A model generated the notes under the pieces. The model saw only the letters and a program-made list of their open reading frames with translations. It was not told where the DNA came from and did no database searches. A DNA stretch of 64,000 nucleotides from Demequina sediminis (GTDB taxonomy: Bacteria > Actinomycetota > Actinomycetes > Actinomycetales > Demequinaceae), in assembly GCF_030296675.1 (NCBI RefSeq), contig NZ_AP027736.1:2356001-2420000 (forward strand). Reading direction: 5' to 3'. Of the stretch, positions 1 to 8,888 are shown in pieces (position 1 is the first letter of the stretch; each line of letters opens with the position of its first letter). A program made the position numbers and the translations under genes.

Positions 1-1154
1 AATCCCCACGCGAACCATATGGCGGTGGTCGGCGCCATCATCCACGAGCCCCCAGTCCAGCCTCGAGCGAGGTTCATCCCTGAGATCCCGGCCGCTGTTG
101 CAGCGACGGCGGAGCCGACGCTTACTATCAGGAACTCCCTTGACAGGCCCGTATACTGCGTGCCCAGAAGCGCGAGGAGCGGATCCCGCAGTGCCCATAT
201 CAGCCCCAGCATGGCCATAGTTGTGAGTGATATTGCACCGACGACCAACGCGTATCGCCGAACCACCGCGCGGTGCCCGCTGTTCGTTCGCGCCAACGCT
301 GGTGCGAGCACCGACACTGCCACTGTGGAGACGAAGGCGAAGAGCAATCCATAGCGCGAGATCGCCGTGACGCTGGCGAGCGCCGATGTGGCTCCCAGTG
401 CGCCCAGGAGGAGACTTGCTCCCTGGGATTGAGCGACGAGGACAACGTTGAGCGGCAGCAGCCGCCGGAGTGCCCGCCGCATTTCGGTCCTGTCGTCCGC
501 GGAGATTGACCCGGAGCCAAGATCGAATCGCTCTACGACGGTCTTTCGCATCCAGATCCACTGCACGCCTGCGGCCACCGCATTTGCCAAGGTGGGTAGC
601 AGGGCCCCGAGCACGGCTAGCGGCACCAGCAGGGCGCTTCCAGCGAGACGAACCATGGCCGCCGCGAGCCCCGAGATCTGGATTGACCTGAACTGGTAGT
701 CCAGTTGAAGTACCGAGCGCACAAGTGAGCCGTTGAGCGACAGGAATACCGTCGCGATAACGAGTGCGGCAATTGCCGATGCTTCAGCTACCGAGGCCTG
801 ATTCCTGAGCAGTAGGGTGACCAGGATCGGCGCGCTCACCACCGACAACGTTGCCGATATCCAGGTCCGGTAACTGCGCGCCAAGCCGTAGATCCCTGAG
901 ATTCGCGACGTATCGGGCATGTAGCGGCCCGCGATCGCCACCACCTGGCTGCCGAGCCCGGAGTCGCCGACTACAGTGACTGCTGTCACGACCGCGATGG
1001 CAAGGGCGTAGCGTGCGTAGGCATCGATCGTAAGGAGGCGTGCCGCGAGGAGCCCTGCCAACATGCCGAGAGCCTGGATGCCACCCTGCGCAGAGCCGAA
1101 TCCGAACAGCCGCACCCCCCAGTGGCGAGCCCGACCGCTGACGCTTATCTTCAC
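1..1154 (-). CDS. Polysaccharide flippase-like membrane protein (Wzx/MOP type), C-terminus outside window
   Basis: A frame opens at a GTG (1154) and stays open to the left window edge, giving about 384 codons with no stop. The product is nearly all hydrophobic helices with short Arg-containing loops: a Gly/Ala-rich first helix near residues 15-40, then repeated paired helices to the end of the visible part. That layout, and its place as last visible gene of an exopolysaccharide operon six bases after a glycosyltransferase stop, fits a MOP-superfamily flippase that moves lipid-linked repeat units across the inner membrane. No single motif is diagnostic, so another multi-pass polysaccharide membrane protein cannot be excluded. 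It is transcribed away from the IS array, which probably cuts it off from the operon promoter further right. Confidence 0.7.
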   Translation of the reverse strand, partial: MKISVSGRARHWGVRLFGFGSAQGGIQALGMLAGLLAARLLTIDAYARYALAIAVVTAVTVVGDSGLGSQVVAIAGRYMPDTSRISGIYGLARSYRTWISATLSVVSAPILVTLLLRNQASVAEASAIAALVIATVFLSLNGSLVRSVLQLDYQFRSIQISGLAAAMVRLAGSALLVPLAVLGALLPTLANAVAAGVQWIWMRKTVVERFDLGSGSISADDRTEMRRALRRLLPLNVVLVAQSQGASLLLGALGATSALASVTAISRYGLLFAFVSTVAVSVLAPALARTNSGHRAVVRRYALVVGAISLTTMAMLGLIWALRDPLLALLGTQYTGLSREFLIVSVGSAVAATAAGISGMNLARGWTGGSWMMAPTTAIWFAWG

Positions 1155-1160
1155 GTTGTG

Positions 1161-2114
1161 CTAGGCCCGTCGGTAGAATCGCCCGATTAGCGATGCAAGT
1201 CGTTGGGAAGTCCTGAGCCGCCGGATTTCCGATTGTGAAAGACTGCGCAGAGGGCCATCGACGAACGCGAGGAAGTGCTTGCTGGCCAGGCTGGGCGGGC
1301 GACCGTTCAGGGCCCGAGCGACAAACCGTCCGTGCCCCGGCTTGAAGGGTCCGATGGCGTGGGACAGGCATTGGCCTCCCGGTGCGAAGTCCATCTCGGC
1401 GCTTCGTGCTGTACGCATGGGAATGTCGCTGAGCATGAGCGCCATGTTGAGTGCGTCCTGGTCGGGCGTCGAGAACAGAGACGTGGGCTGCCCAGACTTG
1501 ATGCCTGCAGTACCGCCAAGGCTCGCGATCGCTCGCGAACACATGTCGGTCCAGAGTTGAAGAAAATACGCGTGGGATCGGGGAACGGACACGAATCCCG
1601 CATTAAAGTTCGTGTCCAGAGAGCGCGTTTCGACGAGTCCCGCTGCGTCGAAGTACCCGCGCCAGAGCGACCTCATCGGGGCGTGCGATGGCAACGCCCC
1701 GTTGACGTCCTCGATCAGACATATGCCGCCGCTCTCGAGCCAGGGGCTGAAGTCGCTCCACGCGCATTTCACAACAATGTCCGGGTCGATGTACGTGACC
1801 ACATCGGCGTCCGTAGCGTAGGTGTTCAGTACCTGCGCCATAAACTCCGGCTTGAACAGCGTTAGGTGCTTGGGTGTGTCGACAGCCACAAAACGGATGT
1901 GGAGATCGGGACCTAGGTCGAGGCTCCGCGAGCTCGCGTCGTCAAGGTGCCCCTCACCCGCCCACCGCGGCATGTCTCCTCTGACGCCGACGACAAACTC
2001 TCCCCGAAACCCCGCCTGGTGAAGTGAGTTTGCCAGCGCAGCCACGCCGTGGTGATAGTCCCCTTCGTACAACGTGCATAGTGCGATTCCCACGCAAGCC
2101 TCCACGGCAGTCAT
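1161..2114 (-). CDS. Glycosyltransferase with GT-A-like DxD region
   Basis: 317 aa, ATG start. The N-terminus (IALCTLYEGDYHHGVAALAN) resembles the nucleotide-sugar binding start of GT-A enzymes. Near residue 110 a 'DADVVTYIDPDIV' stretch supplies the acidic DxD-like metal site, followed by a conserved-looking 'NFNAGFVSV' segment and 'DQDALNMAL', as in GT8-like transferases. It probably adds a sugar to the lipid-linked exopolysaccharide repeat unit at the cytoplasmic membrane face. Six bases separate its stop from the flippase start, so the two are co-transcribed. A perfect hairpin (2239-2264) lies in the gap before it. Donor and linkage cannot be told from sequence. Confidence 0.75.
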   Translation of the reverse strand: MTAVEACVGIALCTLYEGDYHHGVAALANSLHQAGFRGEFVVGVRGDMPRWAGEGHLDDASSRSLDLGPDLHIRFVAVDTPKHLTLFKPEFMAQVLNTYATDADVVTYIDPDIVVKCAWSDFSPWLESGGICLIEDVNGALPSHAPMRSLWRGYFDAAGLVETRSLDTNFNAGFVSVPRSHAYFLQLWTDMCSRAIASLGGTAGIKSGQPTSLFSTPDQDALNMALMLSDIPMRTARSAEMDFAPGGQCLSHAIGPFKPGHGRFVARALNGRPPSLASKHFLAFVDGPLRSLSQSEIRRLRTSQRLASLIGRFYRRA

Positions 2115-2238
2115 TGTTATCCACGACCCTGCTTGTCAGTCTCGGACTGATCCGCGATCCGCGAACGGGCGGCCGGGGACTCGCGAGACGTATGGTCTTG
2201 AGGACTTCGCAACTCTATCGGGCGCGCTGCGCTCCGTT

Positions 2239-2264
2239 GACGTGGGCGCAGCGACGCCCACGTC
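2239..2264 (-). terminator. Perfect 10-bp hairpin between two glycosyltransferase genes
   Basis: GACGTGGGCG and its exact reverse complement CGCCCACGTC are separated by six bases. This is the strongest hairpin in the 181-bp gap between the glycosyltransferase stop (2296) and the next start (2114). A second inverted repeat (CGCCCCG/CGGGGCG, 2283-2305) straddles the upstream gene's stop. No T-run follows on the minus strand, so it may be a weak terminator, an RNA-processing or stability hairpin, or an attenuator that lowers expression of the two downstream genes. Confidence 0.4.
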
Positions 2265-2295
2265 GTGAATCGATTACTGACGCGCCCCGCTCGAC

Positions 2296-3534
2296 TCACG
2301 GGGCGTCGGTTGACCTGACAAGGTTGCCAATCTGGCTGCGGAACAACGCCCAAGTCGACTGCCGTGCAACCGCGACGGCGCCTGCTGAAAGCGCCTCCAG
2401 ATCGACTGCACCGCGATGCATGGCTTCGATGGCGTCCCGTAAGCCCGACGCTGACCGACTGGGGACCACAATGCCGGCGCCAGCCGCCGCAAGGTCGTCG
2501 GTTCCGCTGCCAGGCGTCACGAGCACCGGTAACCCCAGGGAGACAGCTTCGAGCACGGCGAGAGACCGTCCTTCGACAATGCTTGGCATCACGAACGCAT
2601 CGTGCTCTCGTATCGCTGCCAGGACGGCGGAACGGGGCTGCCGTCCGCGGTAGTCGGCGCGTTCGACGAGGCGCCTCACGCCCGGCACCGACAGGTCCGC
2701 GCCGCCGATAATCGTGAGTTCAACGTCGCGGCGCGGGAAGTCTCGCAGCGCCTGTTCAAGGTACGAGAGTCCCTTGAGCGACACTACCCGCCCGACAAAG
2801 AGCAACTTCAGCGGATCACTCTTCCGCCGGGGCTGGTGACGTGCACCCATGGCGGGAACTGCACAACCGTAGGGAATCGTATGGACGGGTGCGGGATTGT
2901 GCGCACGGCTTGCTGATAGTGCCACCTGCCTGCTTGGCGCGACGATCAGGTCCGCAAGTTCGAGTTCCGCGGTCTGGCCAACAATGTCGCGCCTGAGAAC
3001 GCGTTGATCGGGCAACGTGGCACGCCACTCAGGATCGGCGTCGTACTCACGTTCGACAAGCTCGAGGTACTCCGCGCTCGCTACGTGCTGCATTTCGAGG
3101 ATCGTCTGGATTCCCTGACGCTTCGCCGCCTCGAGAGTCCTCACCGACTGCCCCAAGTACCCATAGACCGACGACGGCCGATGCCTCTTGAGTTGCGTTG
3201 CGACATGCCGGTCGAGGTCGTCCTGAACTCTGTCGATGCCCAGGTGGCTGCCTCGCCTCGCAAGCCTGGCGATTGGCTCGATGCCACTCTGTTCAGCTAC
3301 GTTTCTGGCGACCTCCATGTGGAGGCGAGTCTTCAGGCGTCCGCTCGGAGCGTCGAACACGCGCTTCGACGCGATTCGCTCGACGCTCGGCACTGCCTTC
3401 GCAATACGCGGAACGTCGTGAAAACCGACCGTAGTCCAGAACCTGCCTAGTAATTGGAGCTCGTTGAGGGACTGTAATACCTGACGGACGTTCTCGTTGC
3501 CTGTGGCATGCACAAGGTCGACTTTCACGGGCAC
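2296..3534 (-). CDS. Family 4 (GT-B) glycosyltransferase
   Basis: 412 aa from a GTG at 3534. The N-terminal acceptor domain starts 'VDLVHATGNENVRQVLQSLN'. The C-terminal Rossmann domain begins near 'PLKLLFVGRVVSLKGLSYL' and carries the GT4 signature 'EGRSLAVLEAVSLGLPVLV' with the E-x7-E pair that contacts the nucleotide-sugar donor. It is a retaining cytoplasmic glycosyltransferase for the exopolysaccharide repeat unit. The first 20 bases of the gene and the 110 bases before it are duplicated at the far side of the IS array (9403-9532), so the gene itself is whole but now follows the array instead of the SGNH gene. Expression may depend on read-through or on a promoter in the repeat. Confidence 0.85.
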   Translation of the reverse strand: MPVKVDLVHATGNENVRQVLQSLNELQLLGRFWTTVGFHDVPRIAKAVPSVERIASKRVFDAPSGRLKTRLHMEVARNVAEQSGIEPIARLARRGSHLGIDRVQDDLDRHVATQLKRHRPSSVYGYLGQSVRTLEAAKRQGIQTILEMQHVASAEYLELVEREYDADPEWRATLPDQRVLRRDIVGQTAELELADLIVAPSRQVALSASRAHNPAPVHTIPYGCAVPAMGARHQPRRKSDPLKLLFVGRVVSLKGLSYLEQALRDFPRRDVELTIIGGADLSVPGVRRLVERADYRGRQPRSAVLAAIREHDAFVMPSIVEGRSLAVLEAVSLGLPVLVTPGSGTDDLAAAGAGIVVPSRSASGLRDAIEAMHRGAVDLEALSAGAVAVARQSTWALFRSQIGNLVRSTDAP

Positions 3535-3644
3535 ATGCTATCCGAGCGGTGCTCGTGCACCGCGCGACCCGCCCGCGACCATGGTGAGGACGCCTTGGGA
3601 CTCGATCGCTGAAGGCGCGCAATGGGAAGTAAGCCTACGCCAGA
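3515..3644. repeat. Left copy of 130-bp direct repeat flanking the nested IS array
   Basis: Bases 3515-3644 and 9403-9532 align without a mismatch at a constant offset of 5888. The copies abut the outer inverted repeats of the IS1634-type element exactly. The left copy holds the first 20 bases of the GT4 gene and its upstream region. This is the expected structure of a target-site duplication, but far longer than the usual 2-14 bp. IS1634 of Mycoplasma mycoides is known for variable target duplications of up to several hundred bp, and the transposase here belongs to that group. Confidence 0.9.
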
Positions 3645-3701
3645 CCTGACTCTCACAGGTGTTTCGGGTTCTTGAGCGTCGCTCCTGGTAAATGAGTTGG
3701 G

Positions 3702-4767
3702 ATGCCTCGATTTGGGGCACTAGCGGGGCGATATTCTTGGCCTGTGAGCCCGTTCATTCGTCGCGTGAAGACCTCGTCGGGGGCGACGGCTGTGCAGATC
3801 GTGGAGAAGCGCCGCGGGGTGCGAACGATCCTCAAGCATGTCGGCTCGGCCCACAGCGAGGCCGAGCTTGCGTTGCTGATGGTCGTGGCACAGCAGGAGC
3901 TGCACGAGGGCCAAGACACCCTCGACCTGGATCTTGACCCAGCCCCGGTACCGCGAAGCGAAGCCCGGGTGCTGTCCAGCGCTAGCGAGATCTTGTGGAA
4001 CGTCCTCGTTGACGCCTACCAGGAGCTTGGGTTCGACGCCCTGGCGGATGACGCGTTCCGCGCGCTCGTGCTGGCACGGCTGGTCGAGCCGACGTCGAAG
4101 GCCGACACAGTGCGGGTGCTGAACGAGATCGGCGCACCCGCGCCCCACGTGAACACCCTTCACACTGCGCTGCGGCGTGCCAGCGATCGTGACTATCGTG
4201 ACCGGATCGCTCGCGCCTGCCTGGCGTACTCGCTCAAGAGCACAGGCCCGGCGACATTCGTGATGTACGACGTCACGACCTTGCACTTCGAGAACGACGA
4301 CGAGGACACCCTGCGACGGGTGGGGATGTCCAAGGAGCATCGCGTCGATCCGCAGGTCCAGGTCGGGCTGCTCGTCGACCAGGCCGGGGTGCCGCTCGAG
4401 ATGCACCTGTTCGAAGGCAACAAGGCCGAGACGACCACCCTCGTCCCGGTCTTGCGGGCTTTCCAGGAACGTCACGGTATCGACGACATCGTGGTCGTCG
4501 CCGACGCCGGCATGCTGTCCGCCGGTAACCTCAACGCCCTCGAGGACGCCGCGCTGTCGTTCATCGTCGGCTCACGCCTGACGAAAGCGCCCTACGACCT
4601 GGAAGACCACTTCCACCGGCACGGCAACTACTTCGAAGACGGGCAGATCCTCGAATCCACCCGCGTGATGGGCACCGGGGCCGGCGCTCGTGAACGACGG
4701 ATCGTCTACCAGTGGTCGTTCAAGCGCAACAAGAGGGACGACCGCAACATCAACCTCATGATCGCCA
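3702..4767 (+). pseudogene. IS1634-type transposase, 5' part (interrupted)
   Basis: About 355 codons from ATG 3702; a GTG at 3744 is an alternative start. Visible family blocks include 'LVEPTSKADTVRVL', 'VMYDVTTLHFE' with the first catalytic Asp, 'EMHLFEGNKAETTTLVPVL', 'VVVADAGMLSAGNL' with the second Asp, and 'IVGSRLTKAP'. The frame is cut after 'NLMIAK' by the IS256-type element. The 8-bp duplication GATCGCCA (4760-4767 and 8888-8895) shows the exact insertion point, and the frame continues at 8889. Confidence 0.9.
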
Positions 4768-4889
4768 AGTAGTGCCCCTTAGAGTGGTGTAGCCCTCGGC
4801 GGTGGCAAGCCTCCTCGTAAATGAGGAAGCGGCCACCGTGAGGACCTTCGAGTTCACCCTTGCAAAGTTCTCTCGAACGGAACATCACG

Positions 4890-5806
4890 ATGACCGCACC
4901 CCACATTGTCGACCCTGCCCGCGTACTGGGCAATCTCCTCACGGACGCATCGCCGGACATGATGCGATCCCTGTTGCAGACCATGATCAACGCGCTGCTC
5001 AGCGCCGACGCGGACGCCGTCTGCGGAGCCGAATGGGGCCAACCGTCGGCTGACCGGCAGGCGCAGCGCAACGGCTACCGCCACCGGCCCCTCGACACTC
5101 GGGCCGGCACGATCGACGTCGCCGTGCCCAAGCTCCGGTCGGGCACGTATTTCCCCGAGTGGCTGCTCGAGCGGCGCAAGCGCGCCGAGTCGGCGCTGAT
5201 CACCGTCATCGCTTAACTGTTCCTCGCGGGCGTCAGCACGCGACGCATGGACAAGCTGGTGAAGACCCTCGGGATCGATGGGCTGTCGAAGTCGCAGGTG
5301 TCACGCATGGCCCAAGATCTCGACGAACACGTCGCCGCATTCCGCCACCGGCCGTTGTCGGAGTCGGGTCCGTTCACGTTCGTCGCCGCCGACGCGCTCA
5401 CGATGAAGGTCCGTGAGGGCGGCCGCGTCATCAACGCCGTGTGCCTGGTCGCCACCGGCGTCAACGGCGACGGCCACCGCGAAGTCCTCGGACTCCAGGT
5501 CGCCACATCAGAAACGGGCGCGGCGTGGAACACCTTCTTCGCCGACCTCGTCGCCCGCGGACTGGCCGGCGTCCGCCTCGTCACGTCCGACGCGCACGCT
5601 GGACTCGTCGAGGCCATCGCGGCGAACCTGCCCGGAGCGGTGTGGCAGCGCTGCCGCACCCACTACGCGGCGAACCTGATGGCGGTCACGCCCAAGCACG
5701 CGTGGCCGGCCGTGAAGTCCATGCTGCACTCCGTGTACGACCAGCCCGACGCGGCATCCGTGCACGCCCAGTTCGACCGCCTGCTGGACTACGTCGAGGA
5801 CAAACT
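4890..5806 (+). pseudogene. IS256-type (Mutator) transposase, 5' part with internal stop
   Basis: Nearly identical to the intact 414-aa transposase at 17677-18921 from residue 1 to 'LLDYVEDKL'. An in-frame TAA at 5214-5216 replaces 'ADCY' after 'ALITVIA', in a short patch where about six of 21 bases differ while surrounding sequence is almost unchanged. Downstream the catalytic context 'FVAADALTMKV' and 'VTSDAHAGLVEA' is intact. The gene is then cut by the ISL3-type end at 5807. Non-functional. Confidence 0.9.
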
Positions 5807-6516
5807 GGCTCTTCACAAATGAGGCTGTAGGGCCGTCCCGCGGGTGAGTGGTCGGGGGTAGGGGTCGAGGTCCCCCAGGATGGAAGTTCCTACACTCGCC
5901 ATCTGAAAGACCTCGACTTGTCTCACGCTACCTTTGCCGCGCCCGATCTCACTACCTTCGCGGGACTGGACATGCTCGGCCTGACCGTCACCGGGCAGCG
6001 GATCGACGCTCGCCGGGCGGTGCTCGAGTGCCGCGTCATCGATCCTGACGACTGCTGTCACGAGTGCGGTGATCGTGCTCGCTCGCTGGGCACGCAGTCC
6101 CGCTATCTCGCCCATGAGCCGTTCGGGTGCCGCCCTACCACTTTGCTGGTGCGGGTGCGCCGCTATCAGTGCGAGCCGTGCAACCGGTACTGGGCTGACG
6201 ACCTGCGCGCCGCAGCCGAGCCACGCGCGAAGGTCTCCCGGGGCGGGCTCGCGTGGGCGCTCAAGGCGCTCGTCGTGGACCATCTCAGCGTGTCCCGCAT
6301 CGCTGCGGGCCTGGGTGTCGCGTGGAACACCGCGAACGACGCAGTCCTGAGCGAGGGCCACCGCCAGCTGATCAACGACCCGACCCGTTTCCACGGCGTC
6401 GCGGTCATCGGTGTCGACGAGCACGTGTGGCGACACACCAGGCGCGGCGACAACTACGTCACCGTCATCATCGACCTCACCCCGGTACGCGACAAGACCG
6501 GACCAGCACGCCTGCT
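5807..6516 (+). mobile_element. ISL3-type element A, left half only
   Basis: Starts with terminal repeat GGCTCTTCACAAATGAGGCT, which matches, inverted, the terminus at 8736. It carries the first ~200 codons of an ISL3 transposase and is cut at 6517 by an IS3-type end. Its own right half is absent: what follows the IS3 element is the inverted left half of a second, diverged ISL3 element. Confidence 0.85.
5918..6516 (+). pseudogene. ISL3-type transposase A, N-terminal fragment
   Basis: Starts 'MSHATFAAPDLTTFAGLDML'. Contains the N-terminal zinc-finger-like cysteines typical of ISL3 transposases (CHECGDRARS and CEPCNRYW), the helix-turn-helix 'LSVSRIAAGLGVAWNT' and the first catalytic block 'VIGVDEHVWRH'. 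Truncated after 'GPARLL'. About 85% like fragment B on the opposite strand but clearly a different copy. Confidence 0.85.
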
Positions 6517-6546
6517 TGTTGCGCCCCGGGTTTCGTGGAGGCCCGG

Positions 6547-7491
6547 TTAGTTGGAACCGGCCCCGACGGGGACGGGTGCTTCAGAGTAGTGGTCGGATCG
6601 GACGGTGGCCCAGTGGAGGGCCTCGAGCTCGACGGGTGAGACCATCCCGATTTCGCCATGGAGGCGTCGGTGGTTGAACCAGTCGACGTACTCGGCGGTG
6701 GCGATCTCGACGTCCGTGACGGACTTCCAACCGCCCTTGGGACGCATCACGGGGTTGCGGATGCACTCGGCTTTGAACAGCGAGTTCAACGCCTCGGCCA
6801 TGGCATTGTCGTAACTATCACCCCTGCTACCAACCGATGCGACAGCCTCAGCTTCCGCCAGGCGCTCGCTGTAGCGAATCGCTCGATATTGAACTCCTCG
6901 GTCGCTGTGATGGATCAAACCGGACACGTCCTGACCGGCCCGCTGGCGCGTCCATAGGCCCATCTCAAGAGCGTCGAGGGCCAGGTCGGTACGTAGTGAC
7001 GTCGACACTTGCCAGCCCACGATCATCCTGCTGAAGACGTCCAGGACGAACGCGACGTACGTCCAGCCGGCGTGGGTGCGCACGTACGTCAGGTCCGCGA
7101 CCCACAGCTGGTTCGGCCCGTCAGCCGTGAACTGGCGCTCGACGAGATCGGCAGGCCGATCGGTCTCAGCGCCGTCGCCGAACGTGGTCTTGCGCGACTT
7201 CTCGCGCGTGATCCCTCGAAGCCCGTCGGCACGCATGAGACGTTCGACCGTGCACCGCGCGACCGCTATGCCCTCCCGGTTGAGCTCGGCATGGATCTTG
7301 CGCGCGCCGTACACGCCGAGGTTCGCCTTGTGGGCGTGGCGGATGTCGACGATCAGCTCCGCGTCGCGCACGGCACGCGCCGACGGGGGCCGGATCTTCG
7401 CTGCGTAGTAGCCGCTCGGGGCGATCTGCACGCCGGCCTCAGACAGGACCGTGCAGATCGGCTCGACCCCGACCTCGCGCCCATCGACCAC
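6547..7491 (-). CDS. IS3-type transposase OrfB (DDE integrase domain)
   Basis: 314 aa. Contains the HTH_21 region 'KANLGVYGARKIHAELNREG' and a retroviral-integrase-type catalytic core: 'WVADLTYVRTHAGWTY' (first Asp), 'IHHSDRGVQY' (second Asp) and 'GDSYDNAMAEALNSLFK' (Glu). Uninterrupted from ATG to stop. In IS3 elements OrfB is normally made as an OrfAB fusion by -1 frameshifting. OrfA ends 29 bases before this ATG and OrfB's frame extends upstream, consistent with that, although I could not fix the slippery site. Confidence 0.9.
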   Translation of the reverse strand: MVDGREVGVEPICTVLSEAGVQIAPSGYYAAKIRPPSARAVRDAELIVDIRHAHKANLGVYGARKIHAELNREGIAVARCTVERLMRADGLRGITREKSRKTTFGDGAETDRPADLVERQFTADGPNQLWVADLTYVRTHAGWTYVAFVLDVFSRMIVGWQVSTSLRTDLALDALEMGLWTRQRAGQDVSGLIHHSDRGVQYRAIRYSERLAEAEAVASVGSRGDSYDNAMAEALNSLFKAECIRNPVMRPKGGWKSVTDVEIATAEYVDWFNHRRLHGEIGMVSPVELEALHWATVRSDHYSEAPVPVGAGSN

Positions 7492-7520
7492 GTCGTGGCG
7501 ATGGGCGTCGACGTAGGCGA

Positions 7521-7841
7521 CTACCTGCTGGTGGGGCGGTCGAGCTCCGCCGCGAAGAAAGCCGCCGAGGTCTTCAAGATGTGGTTCGCGCGCCGCAGCT
7601 CACGGACTTCTTGCTCGAGGCTGGCGATGCGCTCCGCCTCGGAGGTCGTGGTGCCCGGCCGGACGCCGCCGTCGATCTCCACTTGGCGGACCCAGCCTCG
7701 CAACGTCTCCCGGTGCATGCCGAGCTGATCGGCCACACGCGCGATCGCGCCCATCTTCGTCGCCGGGTCCTGACGAAGCTCGACGGCCATCCTCGTGGCC
7801 CGCTCACGCAGCTCGGCGGGGTACTTCCTCGGTGCTGACAT
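7521..7841 (-). CDS. IS3-type transposase OrfA (HTH_Tnp_1)
   Basis: 106 aa from ATG 7841; an in-frame GTG at 7874 would add 11 residues. Contains the helix-turn-helix 'AIARVADQLGMHRETLRGWV' followed by a leucine-zipper-like stretch 'EAERIASLEQEVRELRRAN', the usual OrfA architecture for terminal-repeat binding and dimerisation. Lies just upstream of OrfB in the same element. Confidence 0.9.
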   Translation of the reverse strand: MSAPRKYPAELRERATRMAVELRQDPATKMGAIARVADQLGMHRETLRGWVRQVEIDGGVRPGTTTSEAERIASLEQEVRELRRANHILKTSAAFFAAELDRPTSR

Positions 7842-7892
7842 GACTCTCATCCTCCATGGCTTGAGAGCCTCCACCGAACCCGGGGCGCAACA

Positions 7893-8625
7893 ACTCTTCG
7901 GCTGCGGCGGTCTTGAAGCCCGCGAAGCCGTCCATCGCGATCGTTTCGATTCCGTCGGCCCAAGCCTTGGACCGTTCCGATAGCCATGTTTTGAACACGG
8001 CCTTGGACCTGCCAGGGATCATGTCGAGCAGGCGGGCCGGGCCGACCCTGTCACGCACCGGGGTGAGGTCGATGATGACGGTGACGTACTCGTCGCCGAA
8101 ACGGGTGTGCCGCCACACATGCTCGTCGACTCCGATCACGGCGATGCCGTCGAAGCGGGTCGGGTCGTTGATCAGCTGGCGGTGGCCTTCGGTCAGGACC
8201 GCGTCGTTCGCGGTGTTCCACGCGACCCCGAGCCCCGCCGCGATCCGCGACACGCTGAGGTGGTCCACGACGAGTGCGCGTAGTGCCCACGCGAGTCCAC
8301 CCCGCGAGATCTTCGCCCGTGGATCAGCCACGGTGCGCAGGTCGTCGAGCCAGAACCGATCACACGGCTCGCACCGGTATCGGCGCACCCGGACCAGCAG
8401 CGTCGTGGGCCGGCACCCGAAGGGCTCGTGAGCGAGGAAGCGCGACTGCGTACCCAGCGAGCGAGCACGATCACCGCACCCGTGGCAGACATCGTCGATC
8501 ACAGCGACGCGGCACTCGAGCACCGCCCGATCGGCGTCGATGCGCTGGCCCGTGACCGTCAGGCCCAGGTCGTCGAGGTTGCAGAAGGTCGTGAGATCGG
8601 GCGCGCCGAAGGTAGCGTGAGACAA
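7893..8625 (-). pseudogene. ISL3-type transposase B, N-terminal fragment
   Basis: Starts 'MSHATFGAPDLTTFCNLDDL'; cysteine pairs CHGCGDRARS and CEPCDRFW, helix-turn-helix 'LSVSRIAAGLGVAWNT', catalytic 'VIGVDEHVWRH' and 'IETIAMDGFAGFK' are visible. Genuine homology stops at 'KTAAAEEL' and the remaining codons of the open frame run into the IS3 terminus. Non-functional. Confidence 0.85.
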
Positions 8626-8736
8626 GTCGAGGTCTTCCGGACGGTGAGCTTAGGAACTTCCATCCTGGAGGACCTCGACCCCTACCCCCGACCGTTCACC
8701 ATCGAGTGGCCGCTACAGCCTCAATTGTGAAGAGCC
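7893..8736 (-). mobile_element. ISL3-type element B, left half only, inverted relative to A
   Basis: Ends at 8736 with GGCTCTTCACAATTGAGGCT on the minus strand, the same terminus as element A. It carries the transposase N-terminal half reading leftward and is cut at 7893 by the IS3-type element. Halves A and B are cut at different transposase positions (after 'GPARLL' in A; at 'AAAEEL', about 40 codons further, in B), which rules out one ISL3 copy split by one IS3 insertion. Confidence 0.85.
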
Positions 8737-8850
8737 GTCAACCCCACCAAGCGCTACCTCGGACTCGAAGTCCTCGCCCGCTGCCGCCTCACCGCCGTGC
8801 CCAACACCGGCATCGAGGAGGTGACCGAAACCCTCGCACTCACCGCCTGA
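8737..8850 (+). pseudogene. IS256-type transposase, 3' fragment
   Basis: Encodes 'KRYLGLEVLARCRL' to the terminal 'TETLALTA' and TGA, matching the end of the intact transposase at 17677-18921. The junction reads VNPTKRYL instead of VETKRYL, so the eight bases beside the ISL3 end (GTCAACCC) are not those of the intact copy. Confidence 0.85.
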
Positions 8851-8888
8851 CGAAGGAACCCGCTACACCACTCCACGGGACTTGACCG

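Larger units (their letters stand above)
6517..7892 (-). mobile_element. IS3-type element, complete, innermost level
   Basis: 1376 bp bounded by near-perfect inverted repeats beginning TGTTGCGCCCCGGGTT (6517) and ending with its complement (7892). Encodes OrfA and OrfB on the minus strand, both without stops. The 3-bp flanks differ (GCT at left, ACT at right), so no target duplication is present. With two different ISL3 halves on its sides, this suggests the present IS3 copy is a recombinant of two IS3 insertions. It looks capable of transposition. Confidence 0.9.
4768..8887 (+). mobile_element. IS256-type element inserted in the IS1634 transposase, itself interrupted
   Basis: The left end begins AGTAGTGCCCC and the right end finishes GGGACTTGACC. 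Both ends match the intact copy at 17640-19043, and the inner GAGTGGTGTAG is shared in inverted orientation. Eight-bp target duplications GATCGCCA flank it perfectly. The body is interrupted at 5807 and resumes at 8737. Relative to the intact copy roughly 72 codons of transposase (about 216 bp) are missing between these points, so the inner part is not a clean single insertion. Confidence 0.9.

Noticed and set aside
784..1542. Long minus-strand frame overlapping the flippase and glycosyltransferase
   Set aside because: It is out of frame with both well-supported genes and encodes Arg/Gly/Pro-rich sequence without helices or motifs; a GC-rich shadow frame.
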